DNA of 64,000 nt from the NCBI GenBank assembly GCA_964059195.1, contig CAXKWD010000001.1:119531751-119595750 (forward strand). The letters run 5' to 3'. This document shows, piece after piece, positions 45,701-47,431 of this stretch. The DNA comes from Ectobius pallidus. Its lineage: Eukaryota; Arthropoda; Insecta; Blattodea; Ectobiidae. Position numbers and translations under genes: made by a program. Under the pieces are notes generated by a model. It searched no databases. It was not told the origin of the DNA and saw only the letters and a list, made by a program, of their open reading frames with translations. The stretch's first letter is position 1, and each line of letters starts with the position of its first letter.

Positions 45701-46911
45701 AAACATTATAAAATGATGTACTCTGATGTCAAGATTATATTATTTTGATATATTAAGATGTTTTTACCGAGCAAATGTAAGCCTCGAAATAACACAAATT
45801 TTGTTACCTCCATAATCCGTGAAATAAAACCTATTTTTGGTATTTTTTTCATTTTTCACTATATGCTTGTTCATGTATCACGTGGCTCACACACAATGCA
45901 CATATCGGTCTGTTCCATTGTGGTGTGACTGTGCTCAGTGTCACTATTTTGAAAAAAAATGGAGGAAGCTTTGCTCCGGTAAGGGTAGCCAACAGTCTTT
46001 TTAACTATTTATTGTAGTTATTTTGCCCTAACTTCTACTACCCACCCTATGGATTATAATAGTGTGATGATTGACAACATTTTTGCGATCAACCAGAAAA
46101 CTGAAGCAAAATCAAACTTTTTGAAGTTGTTTCGTAAACACAGGCCATTACAGTTTGGGGGTCATCTTATAGGACAGGTATATACTAAAACTATAAAACT
46201 ATGACATAAATTTATACGTCTTATCTGAAGGGCATTGCAGAAATATACAGTATTTATTTGCTCACTGCTAAATTAGAATATAATAAATTCACAAACACTG
46301 CTTTCATAACACCAAGCTTTTGTTCTGCTTCTCTACCGCAATAATTAAATTCACTATTTTATCGCATCTGATTCCGGCTCTTGGAATGCTCACACAACTT
46401 TATTTTCCACAATCAGTAAAATTACTATTTTCTCGTATCTTATTTTGGCTCCACCCATGCTTATATAAACCGTCAGTGTCAATAAGATGATAAAAGATGC
46501 CTTAGGCAGGAGCTTTGGTAGCTTGTTATTTTTATTATTTGTAACATACTTGTAATAGTTATAAAGTAACAAGAAATATTCATTTCTAGACTGTAGTGGA
46601 ATGCAGCAGTGTGAGAGACACTGTATATTCAAAGACTATCCAATTAGTGTATTTTTCTAATTTGGTAAGAAAGTTATTTTTCATTGCTTCACCTATATTT
46701 CATAACATATTTTTAATGAATATTTATTTTGCAGCCTCGTGATAAGGAAACAATACACAACCTGTTTCTTCGTATAGGAGTTCAGTTACCTCCTGATTTG
46801 TTTGAAGCAATCTGGAACGAAGCATACAAATGTGACAACAGTGGAGGTGTTTGTATTGAAACTTTTCGCAATTTCCTTGATAAACTTGCTGTTGAACAAT
46901 GTTTCTCATAG
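844..46911 (+). CDS. EFHB: EFHB / CFAP21 (EF-hand domain family member B), nine 3' exons, 5' end outside window
   Basis: Nine exons (844-1020, 19290-19470, 22538-22667, 25153-25335, 27299-27524, 32662-32857, 34958-35032, 44875-45038, 46735-46911) have AG/GT boundaries and compatible phases. They total 1509 nt, or 502 codons plus TAG. The identification rests on family motifs recalled from vertebrate EFHB: the APLGRSRDQTPGLP block (exon 2), the DYYPGE block (exon 3), IPEDHRFG followed by a GV-LI motif (exon 5), a paired EF-hand region (exons 5-6), and a C-terminal domain starting at RDFFK with an IWNEA motif (exons 8-9). Family knowledge: EFHB is an axonemal doublet-microtubule protein, also reported to act in calcium entry through STIM1. 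The EF-hand loops here lack key ligands. The N-terminal part is upstream, and a short linker exon may be missing between 35032 and 44875. The span is 46 kb, mostly TE-filled intron. Confidence 0.92.
1321..1620 (+). repeat. tRNA-derived SINE, family B
   Basis: The head has RNA polymerase III box-like motifs (GGTGCAGGGGATGC near 1338 and GGTTCGTTTC near 1378). The body continues through TCATCTGGCCATC and ends near GGCCTTCCATGTCCTTGTC. Related pieces are at 14028-14120 and 16960-17127 in reverse orientation. It lies in the EFHB intron. Exact ends are uncertain. Confidence 0.6.
1621..2831. other. Intron, nothing recognised
   Basis: I see no ORF of interest and no clear repeat, apart from an A-run near 2246-2262 and a short imperfect hairpin around CTTCCAGATAGCTTAACTGG near 2552. 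The same hairpin-like word recurs near 3120-3155. Confidence 0.5.
2832..2957. repeat. Perfect 24-bp inverted repeat enclosing a 22-bp direct repeat
   Basis: Positions 2832-2855 and 2934-2957 are exact reverse complements (24 of 24; core TTTACCTTGGTAAAC). Between them a 22-bp word containing GGACGGCCGTTTCGCAGGT occurs twice in direct order, at 2857-2878 and 2909-2930. Diverged relatives lie near 27046-27165 (TTTACCTTGG, GTTTACCAA) and near 21768 (GACGGCCGTTTC), so this is part of a dispersed repeat family. Confidence 0.75.
3100..3345 (-). repeat. Fragment of SINE family C
   Basis: GGTCCAGAGGCTCCA, GTTCTTTAACGTGCCGTAAAT and a following CGAACCC word match the body of the family C copy at 35745-36066 in the same orientation and of the copy at 28095-28440 in the opposite one. 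It is partial and diverged. Confidence 0.5.
3346..3984. other. Intron, nothing recognised
   Basis: This is AT-rich sequence. I see no exon, repeat or RNA gene. Confidence 0.5.
3985..4250 (-). repeat. tRNA-derived SINE, family A
   Basis: Read on the minus strand it starts with a tRNA-like head whose B box is GGTTCGAACCCC (near 4206-4219). It runs through CACTCAGCCTCGTGATTC and CATGCTGACCACATGCCCCC, and ends near GTAGGCCTAGTCCC. Three other copies are at 21975-22110, 31335-31880 and 43400-43715. Confidence 0.7.
4601..5071. mobile_element. hAT-type MITE with exact 8-bp target duplication
   Basis: CCTAATAT stands on both sides (4593-4600 and 5072-5079). The ends are imperfect inverted repeats, TGGGTGACCAGA on the left and TCTGGTTGCCCTAG on the right. 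The interior repeats ACAGGACA and GGGACA words and has no ORF. An 8-bp duplication with CAGGGTGACC-like ends is typical of non-autonomous hAT elements. Confidence 0.8.
5072..5763. other. Intron, little recognised
   Basis: There is no exon. A tRNA-like B-box word (GGGTTTGAACCCA near 5453) and flanking sequence to about 5510 may be a SINE head on the minus strand, but I cannot fold a convincing cloverleaf. Confidence 0.4.
5764..5813. repeat. (TAA)n microsatellite
   Basis: About 16 uninterrupted TAA units are visible. Similar tracts in this window often mark the tails of LINE copies, but no LINE is attached here. Confidence 0.9.
5814..6724. other. Intron, nothing recognised
   Basis: I see no exon, RNA gene or repeat I can name. 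Confidence 0.4.
6725..7190 (-). repeat. GC-rich SINE-like element with tRNA-like head
   Basis: This block is far more GC-rich than its surroundings. On the minus strand 7100-7185 looks like a tRNA head: GCCGGCGCGGTGGCTCA, then a B box GAGTTCAAATCTC, then GGGGCCGGC, so the outer arms pair. The rest is a purine-rich body. The open frames across it follow from base composition and have no recognisable domain, so I do not call a gene. Confidence 0.55.
7191..7663. other. Intron, nothing recognised
   Basis: I see no exon or named repeat. Confidence 0.4.
7664..8545 (+). repeat. Dispersed repeat with internal ~145-bp tandem units, copy A
   Basis: It starts ATTAAGTGCCAGTATGGTAC and ends CTGGCACTTTGTTATATCAG plus TTTACCTGATTTTATTA, so AAGTGCCAG and CTGGCACTT form inverted ends. 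Inside are three tandem units of about 145 bp, each with CATAACTCAAA, CGGATTTTCATGAAACTTGG, CCATGG(G), GGACCAAATCGGTT and ACCGGTACCGG. Copy B is at 29887-30935 and copy C at 55729-56443 (reversed). A tRNA-like SINE head (8262-8345) sits inside. The class is unknown to me. Confidence 0.7.
8262..8345 (+). repeat. tRNA-like SINE head inside repeat copy A
   Basis: GAGTTGGCCAAATGGTAACG resembles an A-box/D-arm. It is followed by TGGACTCGTATTCTGGAGGT and the T-arm-like CCCCGGGTAAAATCCCGGAG. The other copies of the host repeat do not carry it, so it looks like a later insertion. Confidence 0.5.
9027..11260 (-). pseudogene. LINE ORF2, reverse transcriptase part
   Basis: This is an open frame of over 700 codons down to the stop at 9027. 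RT motifs appear in order: motif A IYTDFAKAFDKLDH, motif B SGVPQGSNLGPLLF, motif C LLFADDLKIYKE, then the thumb-like KDLGLIITHNLNFRKH. Catalytic Asp residues of motifs A and C are present. The upstream region has the linker PIWFTKEIIRTLKQKE common in CR1/Jockey ORF2. The domain itself looks intact, and the pseudogene call reflects only the frameshift from the endonuclease part. Confidence 0.88.
11207..11905 (-). pseudogene. LINE ORF2, apurinic-type endonuclease part (frameshifted end)
   Basis: The reading begins MLRKFLIRISMSC and shows the endonuclease motifs NVRGL, LLTETWL, GGGVLIAM and IVGDFN in order. The last about 16 codons (after VFKDLI) are out of frame. In the neighbouring frame the sequence continues DPILTEDRYHPALNIKI, which carries the final His motif. 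The enzyme would nick target DNA to start reverse transcription. A single frameshift near 11260 separates it from the RT domain, so this copy should not make a complete ORF2 protein. Confidence 0.82.
11921..12724 (-). CDS. LINE ORF1 protein, coiled-coil nucleic-acid chaperone type
   Basis: 267 residues with an intact start and stop. Residues about 35-115 are heptad-rich (repeated L, K, E, Q; SQCILKMESLQSENSALRKE), a likely coiled coil for trimer formation. RRNMIDIVGIPES starts an RRM-like fold, followed by an ACHRLKRH motif and a basic C-terminal part (RRGLLSQARKLKREKDFAFVW). This is the usual ORF1 layout in insect CR1/Jockey-group LINEs: it binds the element RNA. It ends 15 nt before the ORF2 start. 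There are no CCHC zinc knuckles. Confidence 0.8.
   Translation of the reverse strand: MPSKKRNNHAAMNPGKGDHDGDDITINDLYNLMQTIKVGLEKQIHQMNCDLEAELNKSFDNVHQLLAENKKLISDQSDKVSQCILKMESLQSENSALRKELGETKQQLEELQQYTRRNMIDIVGIPESPLEDVSHLVMKVGEALGTEITLTDIEACHRLKRHPHQPSAPIVVKFVRRVVKDNLMRKRKIVHQLCSSSIGFSSSEPIFINHSLTPYRRGLLSQARKLKREKDFAFVWVDPIGEIKLKKKADDKFTYRIRSITDLESLI
12866..14027. other. (TA)n tract, then intron with little recognised
   Basis: (TA)n runs about 12867-12890. After that I see no gene. CAGGGGCGGATTTAG near 13352 resembles the end of a hAT MITE, but I do not find its partner end. Confidence 0.4.
14028..14154 (-). repeat. SINE family B fragment plus flank of the fold-back insertion
   Basis: GACAAGGACATGGAGGGCCTC is the reverse complement of the end of the SINE at 1321-1620. 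It is followed by CATTACTTTCTACACGAAAT and sequence to AAACTTTTACT, which is homologous to 17332-17382. The fold-back composite starts right after TACT at 14154. Confidence 0.6.
14155..15171. mobile_element. Fold-back element copy 1, right arm truncated
   Basis: It begins GGGTCAATCCATTAGAAATG. The left arm (14155 to about 14821) is mirrored by a shortened right arm (about 15019-15171), with a spacer of about 200 bp between. The right arm stops at GCCAAAATA and is followed directly by the left end of copy 2. There is no credible protein. The two arms share words such as GACTGAGACTCAACTGGTTC and its complement. Confidence 0.85.
15172..16732. mobile_element. Fold-back element copy 2, complete 1.56-kb near-palindrome
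   Basis: Its left end is GGGTCAATCCATTAGAAATG and its right end ATTTATAATGGATTGACCC. Arms of roughly 680 bp are inverted copies of one another around a spacer of about 200 bp. TACT at 14151-14154 (before copy 1) and 16733-16736 (after copy 2) flanks the pair as a unit. The spacer is in the opposite orientation to that of copy 1. No transposase is seen. The superfamily is not known to me; a 4-bp duplication with long inverted arms is the main clue. Confidence 0.85.
16733..16959. repeat. Right flank of fold-back insertion, duplicated at 17379-17550
   Basis: TACTCTGATTACTCTGAAAC, then TTTAATTTTCTTTTCATTTT and CGCGCCTACGCGAAGATAAA, match 17379-17550 closely. This marks a tandem duplication whose second copy lacks the fold-back insertion. 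Confidence 0.75.
16960..17135 (-). repeat. SINE family B, interrupted by a MITE
   Basis: On the minus strand the head reads GTTGCAGGGGATGCATTCGC followed by a B box GGTTTCGAATC, like the copy at 1321. The 5' end is split by the hAT MITE at 17136-17323. Confidence 0.65.
17136..17323. mobile_element. hAT-type MITE, 188 bp, exact 8-bp duplication
   Basis: GCGGTGGA flanks it (17128-17135 and 17324-17331). The ends are CAGTGGCGGACGCAG and CTGCGTCCGCCACTG, perfect 15-bp inverted repeats, with G-runs and C-runs just inside. No coding sequence. Confidence 0.88.
17332..17550. repeat. Empty-site duplicate of the fold-back target
   Basis: CAAACTTTTACTCTGTTTCT at 17371-17390 shows the target with a single TACT, whereas the paralogous site carries the 2.58-kb composite between two TACT copies. 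Similarity extends on both sides. This gives a natural before-insertion reference. Confidence 0.78.
17551..18530. other. Intron, nothing recognised
   Basis: AT-rich, with a repeated AATATGC/CAAATATGC theme near 18360-18475. No exon or RNA gene seen. Confidence 0.4.
18531..18900. repeat. 370-bp near-perfect palindrome
   Basis: The ends are CCCCTCCAGAGGTCCCCAGA and its complement. Arms of about 180 nt run inward through AGCCCCAGAAAAAGTTGGAT to a centre near 18715 (ATATTATATTTTCCAGTTAA against its complement). A transcript of this intron would form a long hairpin. It is probably a fold-back MITE; I see no clear target duplication. Confidence 0.85.
18901..19289. other. Intron end before EFHB exon 2
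   Basis: No repeat recognised. The last bases give the acceptor TCTCTATAG. Confidence 0.5.
19290..19470 (+). CDS. EFHB: EFHB exon with the APLGRS motif
   Basis: The acceptor is TCTCTATAG just before 19290 and the donor is AGAG|GTAACT at 19471. It has 60 codons plus one nucleotide. It encodes VKQIFHAGLKPPFQ, then the family signature APLGRSRDQTPGLPEGLD and a VFGIRSKR tail. This is the best-conserved block used to identify EFHB. A LINE fragment begins roughly 10-15 nt after the donor, which is unusually close. The donor is weaker than GTAAGT. Confidence 0.92.
19478..20927 (+). mobile_element. 5'-truncated LINE (CR1/Jockey group), sense to EFHB
   Basis: RT-type coding starts by about 19484 (VIYSQMCSYLNQYNI) and is open to TGA at 20672-20674. 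A 3' UTR of about 210 bp and a (TTA)n tail at 20890-20927 follow, with AATAAA just before the tail. The 5' end lies within about 15 bp of the exon-2 donor at 19471. The long open frame suggests a recent insertion. Confidence 0.85.
19502..20674 (+). pseudogene. LINE reverse transcriptase, 5'-truncated, open frame of 390 codons
   Basis: Motifs in order: QFGFTKGRSTTDAM, motif A FCDLSKAFDCVDH, motif B YGVPQGSVLGPLLF, motif C LYADDTSFF, then FLGLYMDCKLSWEPHI and the C-terminal SYGILLWGN...VLQKKVVRII segment. The catalytic Asp residues are present and there is no internal stop. It lacks the endonuclease and the first RT blocks, so it is a dead fragment despite the intact frame. The ATG at 19502 is only the first in frame. 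Confidence 0.88.
20928..21974. other. Intron with (ATT)n microsatellite
   Basis: (ATT)n runs about 21279-21332. Near 21768 the words GACGGCCGTTTC and GCATCATAGG recall the repeat at 2832-2957. No exon seen. Confidence 0.5.
21975..22110 (+). repeat. SINE family A, 3' part
   Basis: It contains GACCATATGCCCCCAATCCT, TATGGTAGAGG and GTCAAGTCCCACAAAGGAT, matching the reverse complement of 43400-43520. The tRNA head is absent. Confidence 0.6.
22111..22537. other. Intron, nothing recognised
   Basis: No repeat or exon seen before the acceptor at 22537. Confidence 0.5.
22538..22667 (+). CDS. EFHB: EFHB exon with the DYYPGE motif
   Basis: The acceptor is TTCATTACAG and the donor is AGAGG|GTAGGT at 22668. 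It takes one nucleotide from the previous exon and leaves two. It encodes ELTAAELVSPQKLPGQVLF, then LYVKSHQDYYPGERVNRG, which matches the LYV.SH.DYY.GE block of the family. Confidence 0.92.
22880..23110 (+). pseudogene. Possible C-terminal scrap of a mariner-like transposase
   Basis: One frame gives KRCIDTGGTYFE, which resembles the C-terminal RCI...G.YFE ending of some IS630/mariner-like transposases. It is followed about 70 bp later by TTTTTGGACAAACCCTGTA, which would suit a terminal repeat. I find no matching left end. Weak call. Confidence 0.3.
23970..25114. mobile_element. Non-autonomous pogo/Tigger-like transposon
   Basis: TA flanks both ends (23968-23969 and 25115-25116). The left end CAGTAAAACATCAATAATCC and right end GGATAACTGGCATTCCACTG form imperfect inverted repeats of the CAGT(A/C)AAACC type seen in pogo/Tigger elements. 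There is no intact ORF. A family D SINE (24705-24990) is inserted in it. Its right end is 38 bp before an EFHB exon. Confidence 0.65.
24705..24990 (-). repeat. tRNA-derived SINE, family D
   Basis: On the minus strand a tRNA-like head (near 24910-24990) contains the B box GGTCGCAGGTTCGATCCCTG. The body includes TCCTTCTGGTGGCACTGTGG and ends in GAGCCTCAACCTCCTGGAAG. The second copy is 39640-39945 in + orientation. Confidence 0.7.
25153..25335 (+). CDS. EFHB: EFHB exon with the NTFG motif
   Basis: The acceptor is TTCTCTTGCAG and the donor is GAACC|GTAAGT at 25336. It continues the reading frame as GYEGPAFNPKNTFGSEINRD, followed by a basic, Asn-rich segment and GKTYEP. The right end of a pogo-like element at 25114 lies only 38 bp before the exon, so part of the 3' splice region may be TE-derived. 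Confidence 0.92.
25728..26110 (+). repeat. Helitron-like repeat sharing a core with copies B and C
   Basis: It opens TCTATTATATAAAATAGGAA, then GTATGTATGTTTGTTCC, and ATTTGCACGAAATTTTGCAC, which resembles the 5' ends of arthropod Helitrons (inference). A stretch near 25938-25995 (CATGACAACAATATTGTTTG, TGTTCATATAAGGCTTTGGA) is shared with 30478-30530 and, reversed, with about 56100-56165. The right end is undefined. Confidence 0.45.
26201..26803. mobile_element. hAT-type MITE, exact 8-bp duplication
   Basis: GTTATTAA lies at 26193-26200 and 26804-26811. The ends are TAGGGTTCGGATGTTTATGA and TCATAAACATCCGAACCCTA. The interior repeats GGTCATATTT many times. A relative with the same architecture is at 54195-54663. 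Confidence 0.85.
27046..27165. repeat. Diverged copy of the 2832-2957 repeat
   Basis: It begins TGTATTTACCTTGGTTAAAC and ends TAGTTTACCAATAGG, with GTTGGCACTCTACTGAAGA inside that resembles the TCATCAGCAGAGTGCCACTC stretch of the other copy in reverse. It lies in the intron before exon 5. Confidence 0.45.
27299..27524 (+). CDS. EFHB: EFHB exon with IPEDHRFG and the start of EF-hand 1
   Basis: The acceptor is TCTTTTCTCAG and the donor is CAAG|GTTTGT at 27525. It has one completing nucleotide plus 75 codons and ends in phase 0. It encodes NHILGKCIPEDHRFGKVK, then GVSELIRQ, then a helical stretch (FEKFLKMLKYYDK) that is the entering helix of EF-hand 1 and its first loop residues. In the 502-residue visible numbering, loop 1 starts at D298. 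Confidence 0.92.
27525..28094. other. Intron, nothing recognised
   Basis: No exon, RNA gene or named repeat seen. Confidence 0.4.
28095..28440 (+). repeat. tRNA-derived SINE, family C
   Basis: The head is TCAGCTTAGGTGGTGCAGAA with a B box GTCACAGGTTCAAGTCTGG. The body carries ATGCTGTAAATGTATGGCAT and TAGAGCCTCTAGACCAAATT, which match the reverse complement of 35745-36066. Confidence 0.65.
28690..29262 (+). pseudogene. DDE (Tc1/mariner-like) transposase relic
   Basis: Frames give GIWCAITGHRIIGPIFCF, LNPFFEQL, IFEDMVISSGLQPSRTLDL, then after a frameshift LKDSTVQEIGRITLEELARV and CQECVAVHG. This order is the C-terminal half of an insect IS630/Tc1-mariner-type DDE transposase. The usual PRSPDL and CDFYLW motifs appear as PSRTLDL and CSFYLG, the centre is deleted and stops occur, so it is dead. 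It is cut by a hAT MITE at 29265. Confidence 0.65.
29265..29562. mobile_element. hAT-type MITE, exact 8-bp duplication, nested in transposase relic
   Basis: TCTGTAGT lies at 29257-29264 and 29563-29570. The ends are TAGCATTGCCACCTG and AAAGGTGGCAACCCTA. The interior has GGCGGGACATCCCGC and CAGCGTCCCGAATTA and no ORF. Confidence 0.8.
29680..31216. mobile_element. Non-autonomous hAT element carrying a nested repeat
   Basis: The ends are TAGGGTGTCCATTTGG and ATATGGACACCCTA. The flanks ACCTAGTG (29672-29679) and GCCTAGTG (31217-31224) agree in 7 of 8 positions. The outer parts have hAT-MITE-like words (TGGGACAGACCCG, TGTCCCATTTTTATA). Repeat copy B (29887-30935) is inserted inside. Confidence 0.7.
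29887..30935 (+). repeat. Dispersed repeat with ~145-bp tandem units, copy B
   Basis: It starts ATTAAGTGCCAGTATGGTAC, then a (TCTG)n run, then three units with CGGATTTTCATGAAACTTGG, GGACCAAATCG and ACCGGTA. It continues through the CTGACAACATATTTTTTGCA core and ends ATTCTGGCACTTTGTTATAT. It is the longest copy in the window. Confidence 0.72.
31335..31880 (-). repeat. SINE family A, split by a MITE
   Basis: CATGGTGCTACATCCCTTTG and the part after 31671 (GGCAGATGGCAGGATTGGGG, GTTGAGTGCACCCCGTTCC) match 43400-43715. The hAT MITE at 31382-31670 sits between. The head is diverged. Confidence 0.65.
31382..31670. mobile_element. hAT-type MITE, 289 bp, exact 8-bp duplication
   Basis: CTACCATC at 31374-31381 and 31671-31678. 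The ends are CAGTGGCGGATCCAG and GTGGATCCGCCCCTG, with long G and C runs inside. Same subfamily style as 17136-17323. Confidence 0.87.
31881..32661. other. Intron, little recognised
   Basis: A stretch near 32065-32175 (GGCAATCAGCTGTT, ATAGATGGCAG, TTGGCGGTTT) resembles 61070-61150 in reverse, so a low-copy repeat may be present. No exon before 32662. Confidence 0.4.
32662..32857 (+). CDS. EFHB: EFHB exon with the degenerate EF-hand pair
   Basis: The acceptor is TTTTACAATAG and the donor is GAAG|GTAAGA at 32858. It has 65 codons plus one nucleotide. It completes EF-hand 1 (loop D-K-E-N-K-G-C-L-P-V-E-I, residues 298-309) and encodes EF-hand 2 around IMDCNNYVDYKK (335-346). Position 12, normally Glu, is Ile in loop 1 and Lys in loop 2. 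Position 5 is Lys in loop 1, and position 1 is not Asp in loop 2. The helices are preserved while the calcium ligands are not. Confidence 0.92.
33175..33798. mobile_element. hAT-like MITE with internal AAT microsatellite
   Basis: CCAACAAT at 33167-33174 and 33799-33806 is an exact 8-bp duplication. The ends are CATGGCCGTCCGGAAG and CTGCGGACTCCCATG, with G and C runs inside, like the other poly-G hAT MITEs here. An (AAT)n-rich tract fills about 33555-33712. Confidence 0.75.
34163..34695. mobile_element. Possible hAT-type MITE
   Basis: Left end CAGGGTGACTAGATATCCC and right end ATCTGTATGGTCACCTG are imperfect inverted repeats. The interior GTTTTTTGGGACATTTAGGT recalls the outer parts of 29680-31216. 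I see no clear target duplication. Confidence 0.45.
34958..35032 (+). CDS. EFHB: EFHB short linker exon
   Basis: The acceptor is TTTTTTCCAG and the donor is CAA|GTATGA at 35033. It is 75 nt long, takes two nucleotides and leaves one. It encodes DVPPEHLSFETTYQALLYDK and then ADDYT. A LL..DK..(N/D)YY-like element occupies this place in vertebrate EFHB. A hAT MITE starts 60 bp downstream of the donor. Confidence 0.8.
35093..35674. mobile_element. hAT-type MITE, 582 bp, exact 8-bp duplication
   Basis: AGTATGGT at 35085-35092 and 35675-35682. The ends are CAGTGATGGGAAGAGTA and GTTACTTCCCATCATTG. The interior is rich in GTAATTAC-type words. It starts 60 bp after an EFHB donor. Confidence 0.87.
35745..36066 (-). 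repeat. tRNA-derived SINE, family C
   Basis: On the minus strand the head is GCTGCGGTGGTCTGGAGGTA with a B box GGGATCAAACCCGG. The body contains CGGCATGTAACAGAACTCTA and CTGGACAAAATTTCTCGGCC. Relatives at 28095 and 3100. Confidence 0.7.
36067..37659. other. Intron, nothing recognised with confidence
   Basis: A frame near 36561-36806 is open for 81 codons but has no recognisable domain. It may be older LINE sequence upstream of the RTE relic. No EFHB exon found. Confidence 0.35.
37660..38988 (+). pseudogene. RTE-type LINE relic (endonuclease end and reverse transcriptase)
   Basis: Scattered frames give the endonuclease end KDVKTMAGADTDLDHELLVA (37845-37930) and later HQFGFRKGKGTRDAIGILKI with VNWEKLMRILK (38650-38825), then VRQGCCLSPTLFNM-like sequence near 38930-38965. 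The order fits a non-LTR element with apurinic-type endonuclease followed by RT. Many stops and frameshifts are present. It is interrupted at 38991 by a pogo-like transposon. Confidence 0.65.
39640..39945 (+). repeat. tRNA-derived SINE, family D, nested in the pogo-like element
   Basis: It shows the B-box-like GGTCATGGGTTAGATTCCAG. The body has CCTAATCCTTCTGGTGGGCA and ends in TGGGAGCCTCAACG and GGACCTTAATAGG, matching the reverse complement of 24705-24990. Confidence 0.65.
39950..40330 (-). pseudogene. pogo/Jerky-type transposase relic
   Basis: Minus-strand frames give PFKDNKPGRRWFESF, followed by HPIMSERYLEG and, closer to 39985, SRMFNADESGF. The GR.W...F and NADE(S/T)GF blocks are the CENP-B-type DNA-binding domain end and the start of the DDE catalytic domain of pogo/Tigger transposases. 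Stops interrupt it (for example after ESFMT), and the later catalytic residues are lost or displaced by the SINE. Inactive. Confidence 0.65.
40917..40987. repeat. (TA)n-rich spacer
   Basis: TA-rich tract between the pogo-like element and the next MITE. It includes an inverted word GGGCTACAGTATATA / TATATACTGTAGCCC. Confidence 0.7.
40988..41251. mobile_element. hAT-type MITE, 264 bp, exact 8-bp duplication
   Basis: CTGTAGCC at 40980-40987 and 41252-41259. The ends are CAGCGTTTCTCAACC and GGTTGAGAAACGCTG, a perfect 15-bp inverted repeat of the widespread CAG.G.TTCTCAACC hAT type. No ORF. Confidence 0.9.
41484..41935 (+). pseudogene. LINE reverse transcriptase relic
   Basis: A frame of about 148 codons includes ISYAYAVTIVVGSKD (a decayed YADD motif: YAYA), then INISKTEIMVFSNGGKAP and HFKYLGVMPQ. 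These are the RT motif C and following blocks of a non-LTR element. The catalytic DD is replaced and flanking domains are missing. Confidence 0.6.
41936..42594. other. Unassigned intron sequence
   Basis: TTAAGTCGCACC at about 41998 also occurs at 42621, so this stretch may belong to an older copy of the element that follows. There is a GC-richer part near 42240-42500. No exon recognised. Confidence 0.35.
42595..43298. mobile_element. Possible non-autonomous DNA transposon (pogo/mariner-like ends)
   Basis: Left end TAGTATTTACCCGAATTTAC with TTGAATTTAAGTCGCACC, and right end GTGTGGCTTATATTCAAGTA followed by AATAGTGGTA, are imperfect inverted repeats. TA occurs at both edges. No transposase. 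Confidence 0.45.
43400..43715 (-). repeat. tRNA-derived SINE, family A, best copy
   Basis: On the minus strand: head CCGGCATGGTCTTGTGGTTA, B box GGGTTCGATCCCCGG, body GGTGCACTCAGCCTCGTGAT and GTCGGCATGCTGACTACATG, end GGGATGTAGCGCCACGGAAT. This is the most complete of the four family A copies. Confidence 0.78.
43716..44874. other. Intron, nothing recognised
   Basis: No exon, named repeat or RNA gene seen. I searched it for a missing EFHB linker exon without success. Confidence 0.45.
44875..45038 (+). CDS. EFHB: EFHB exon with the RDFFK motif
   Basis: The acceptor is TTTATTGCAG and the donor is TTTAAG|GTCAGT at 45039. It has two completing nucleotides plus 54 codons and ends in phase 0. It encodes APAAGMPTDRTDVAHAV, then LVNPSLFTQYGLSHRDFFK, which corresponds to the P..R..SDRT.YG...LL.P..F...G...RDFFK block of EFHB. 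A tRNA-derived SINE begins within about 20 bp of the donor. Confidence 0.92.
45055..45187 (+). repeat. tRNA-derived SINE, family E, 5'-truncated copy
   Basis: GCAGTTGGTAGAGCATTGG, then TTCTGGGTTCAAGTCCCAGT and GTCGGAGGAATTTTTCTCCT, the same as the copy at 45361. The acceptor 5' strand is missing. It starts about 16 bp after an EFHB donor. Confidence 0.7.
45361..45497 (+). repeat. tRNA-derived SINE, family E, with intact cloverleaf head
   Basis: 45361-45434 folds as a 74-nt tRNA. CTCCGGC pairs with GTCGGAG (one G-U). The D-stem GCTC/TAGC has one mismatch, the anticodon stem TTGGT/GCCAG holds with wobbles, and the T-arm CTGGG-TTCAAGT-CCCAG is perfect. The anticodon would be GAA (45395-45397, Phe), but position 33 is C instead of the near-universal T. 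The shared downstream tail (AATTTTTCTCCTATAATATT) in the copy at 45055 shows it is a SINE head and not a tRNA gene. Confidence 0.72.
45603..46250. mobile_element. MITE with TA duplication
   Basis: TA at 45601-45602 and 46251-46252. The ends CTGTATATTTTTGCA and TGCAGAAATATACAG are inverted with one mismatch. Interior direct words GTTGTCTTATAGGGCAG and GTCATCTTATAGGACAG are seen. Fits a mariner or pogo-type MITE. Confidence 0.6.
46735..46911 (+). CDS. EFHB: EFHB last coding exon
   Basis: The acceptor is TATTTATTTTGCAG. It has 58 codons and TAG at 46909-46911. It encodes PRDKETIHNLFLRIGVQLP, then FEAIWNEAYK, then a short V.IE..RN.LD-type helix (VCIETFRNFLDKL), matching the C-terminal EF-hand-like domain of EFHB. 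The protein ends CFS soon afterwards, with a shorter tail than I recall for the vertebrate protein. Confidence 0.93.
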   Translation, partial: PRDKETIHNLFLRIGVQLPPDLFEAIWNEAYKCDNSGGVCIETFRNFLDKLAVEQCFS

Positions 46912-46978
46912 CACTTTAAAGCACATATCAGTTTATTGAAACAAGAATAATGATAAAATTGCGAACTATTCAATTTCA

Positions 46979-46984
46979 AATAAA
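46979..46984 (+). terminator. Candidate polyadenylation signal of EFHB
   Basis: AATAAA lies 68 nt after the stop codon, followed by A-rich and then T-rich sequence. It is the first such hexamer after the stop in this orientation. Position and sequence support it; cleavage cannot be seen from DNA. Confidence 0.6.
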
Positions 46985-47431
46985 AAGCAAAAGTATTATA
47001 ACTACATTTTGTAACAAACAAGAGTTTCAAGTTATTAAAAAATAACAACATAATTAATTAATGTTTAATTGTAAAGAGATGTAGATTATGTGGGTTCAGC
47101 ACAGTTAACCAAGTGTCCTTCTTCTCAAAACTGATCCCATGCATTGGCCAAAATGTATCCTTTTATATATGAAATCTTACTGTATGCTATATATATATAT
47201 TATACAGAACTAAGTTGAACTAGATGTAATAGAACTGTGCAGATTAAAGGGGTTGATAGATAACATTAAAACAAATGTAAAATCTATTTTGCGTTTTGTA
47301 TTAGGTCAATGCTTTGAGATAAATAGGATTAATGATCTCTGCAAAATACTAACACCACAGACCCAGTTCGCTCTAACAGTTGCAAAGACCTGCCTTCCAC
47401 CGTATGGAAACAAACCTGCTGCGTGGTAATA
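46985..47431. other. EFHB downstream flank, nothing recognised
   Basis: AT-rich sequence after the polyadenylation signal. No repeat or gene seen. Confidence 0.5.
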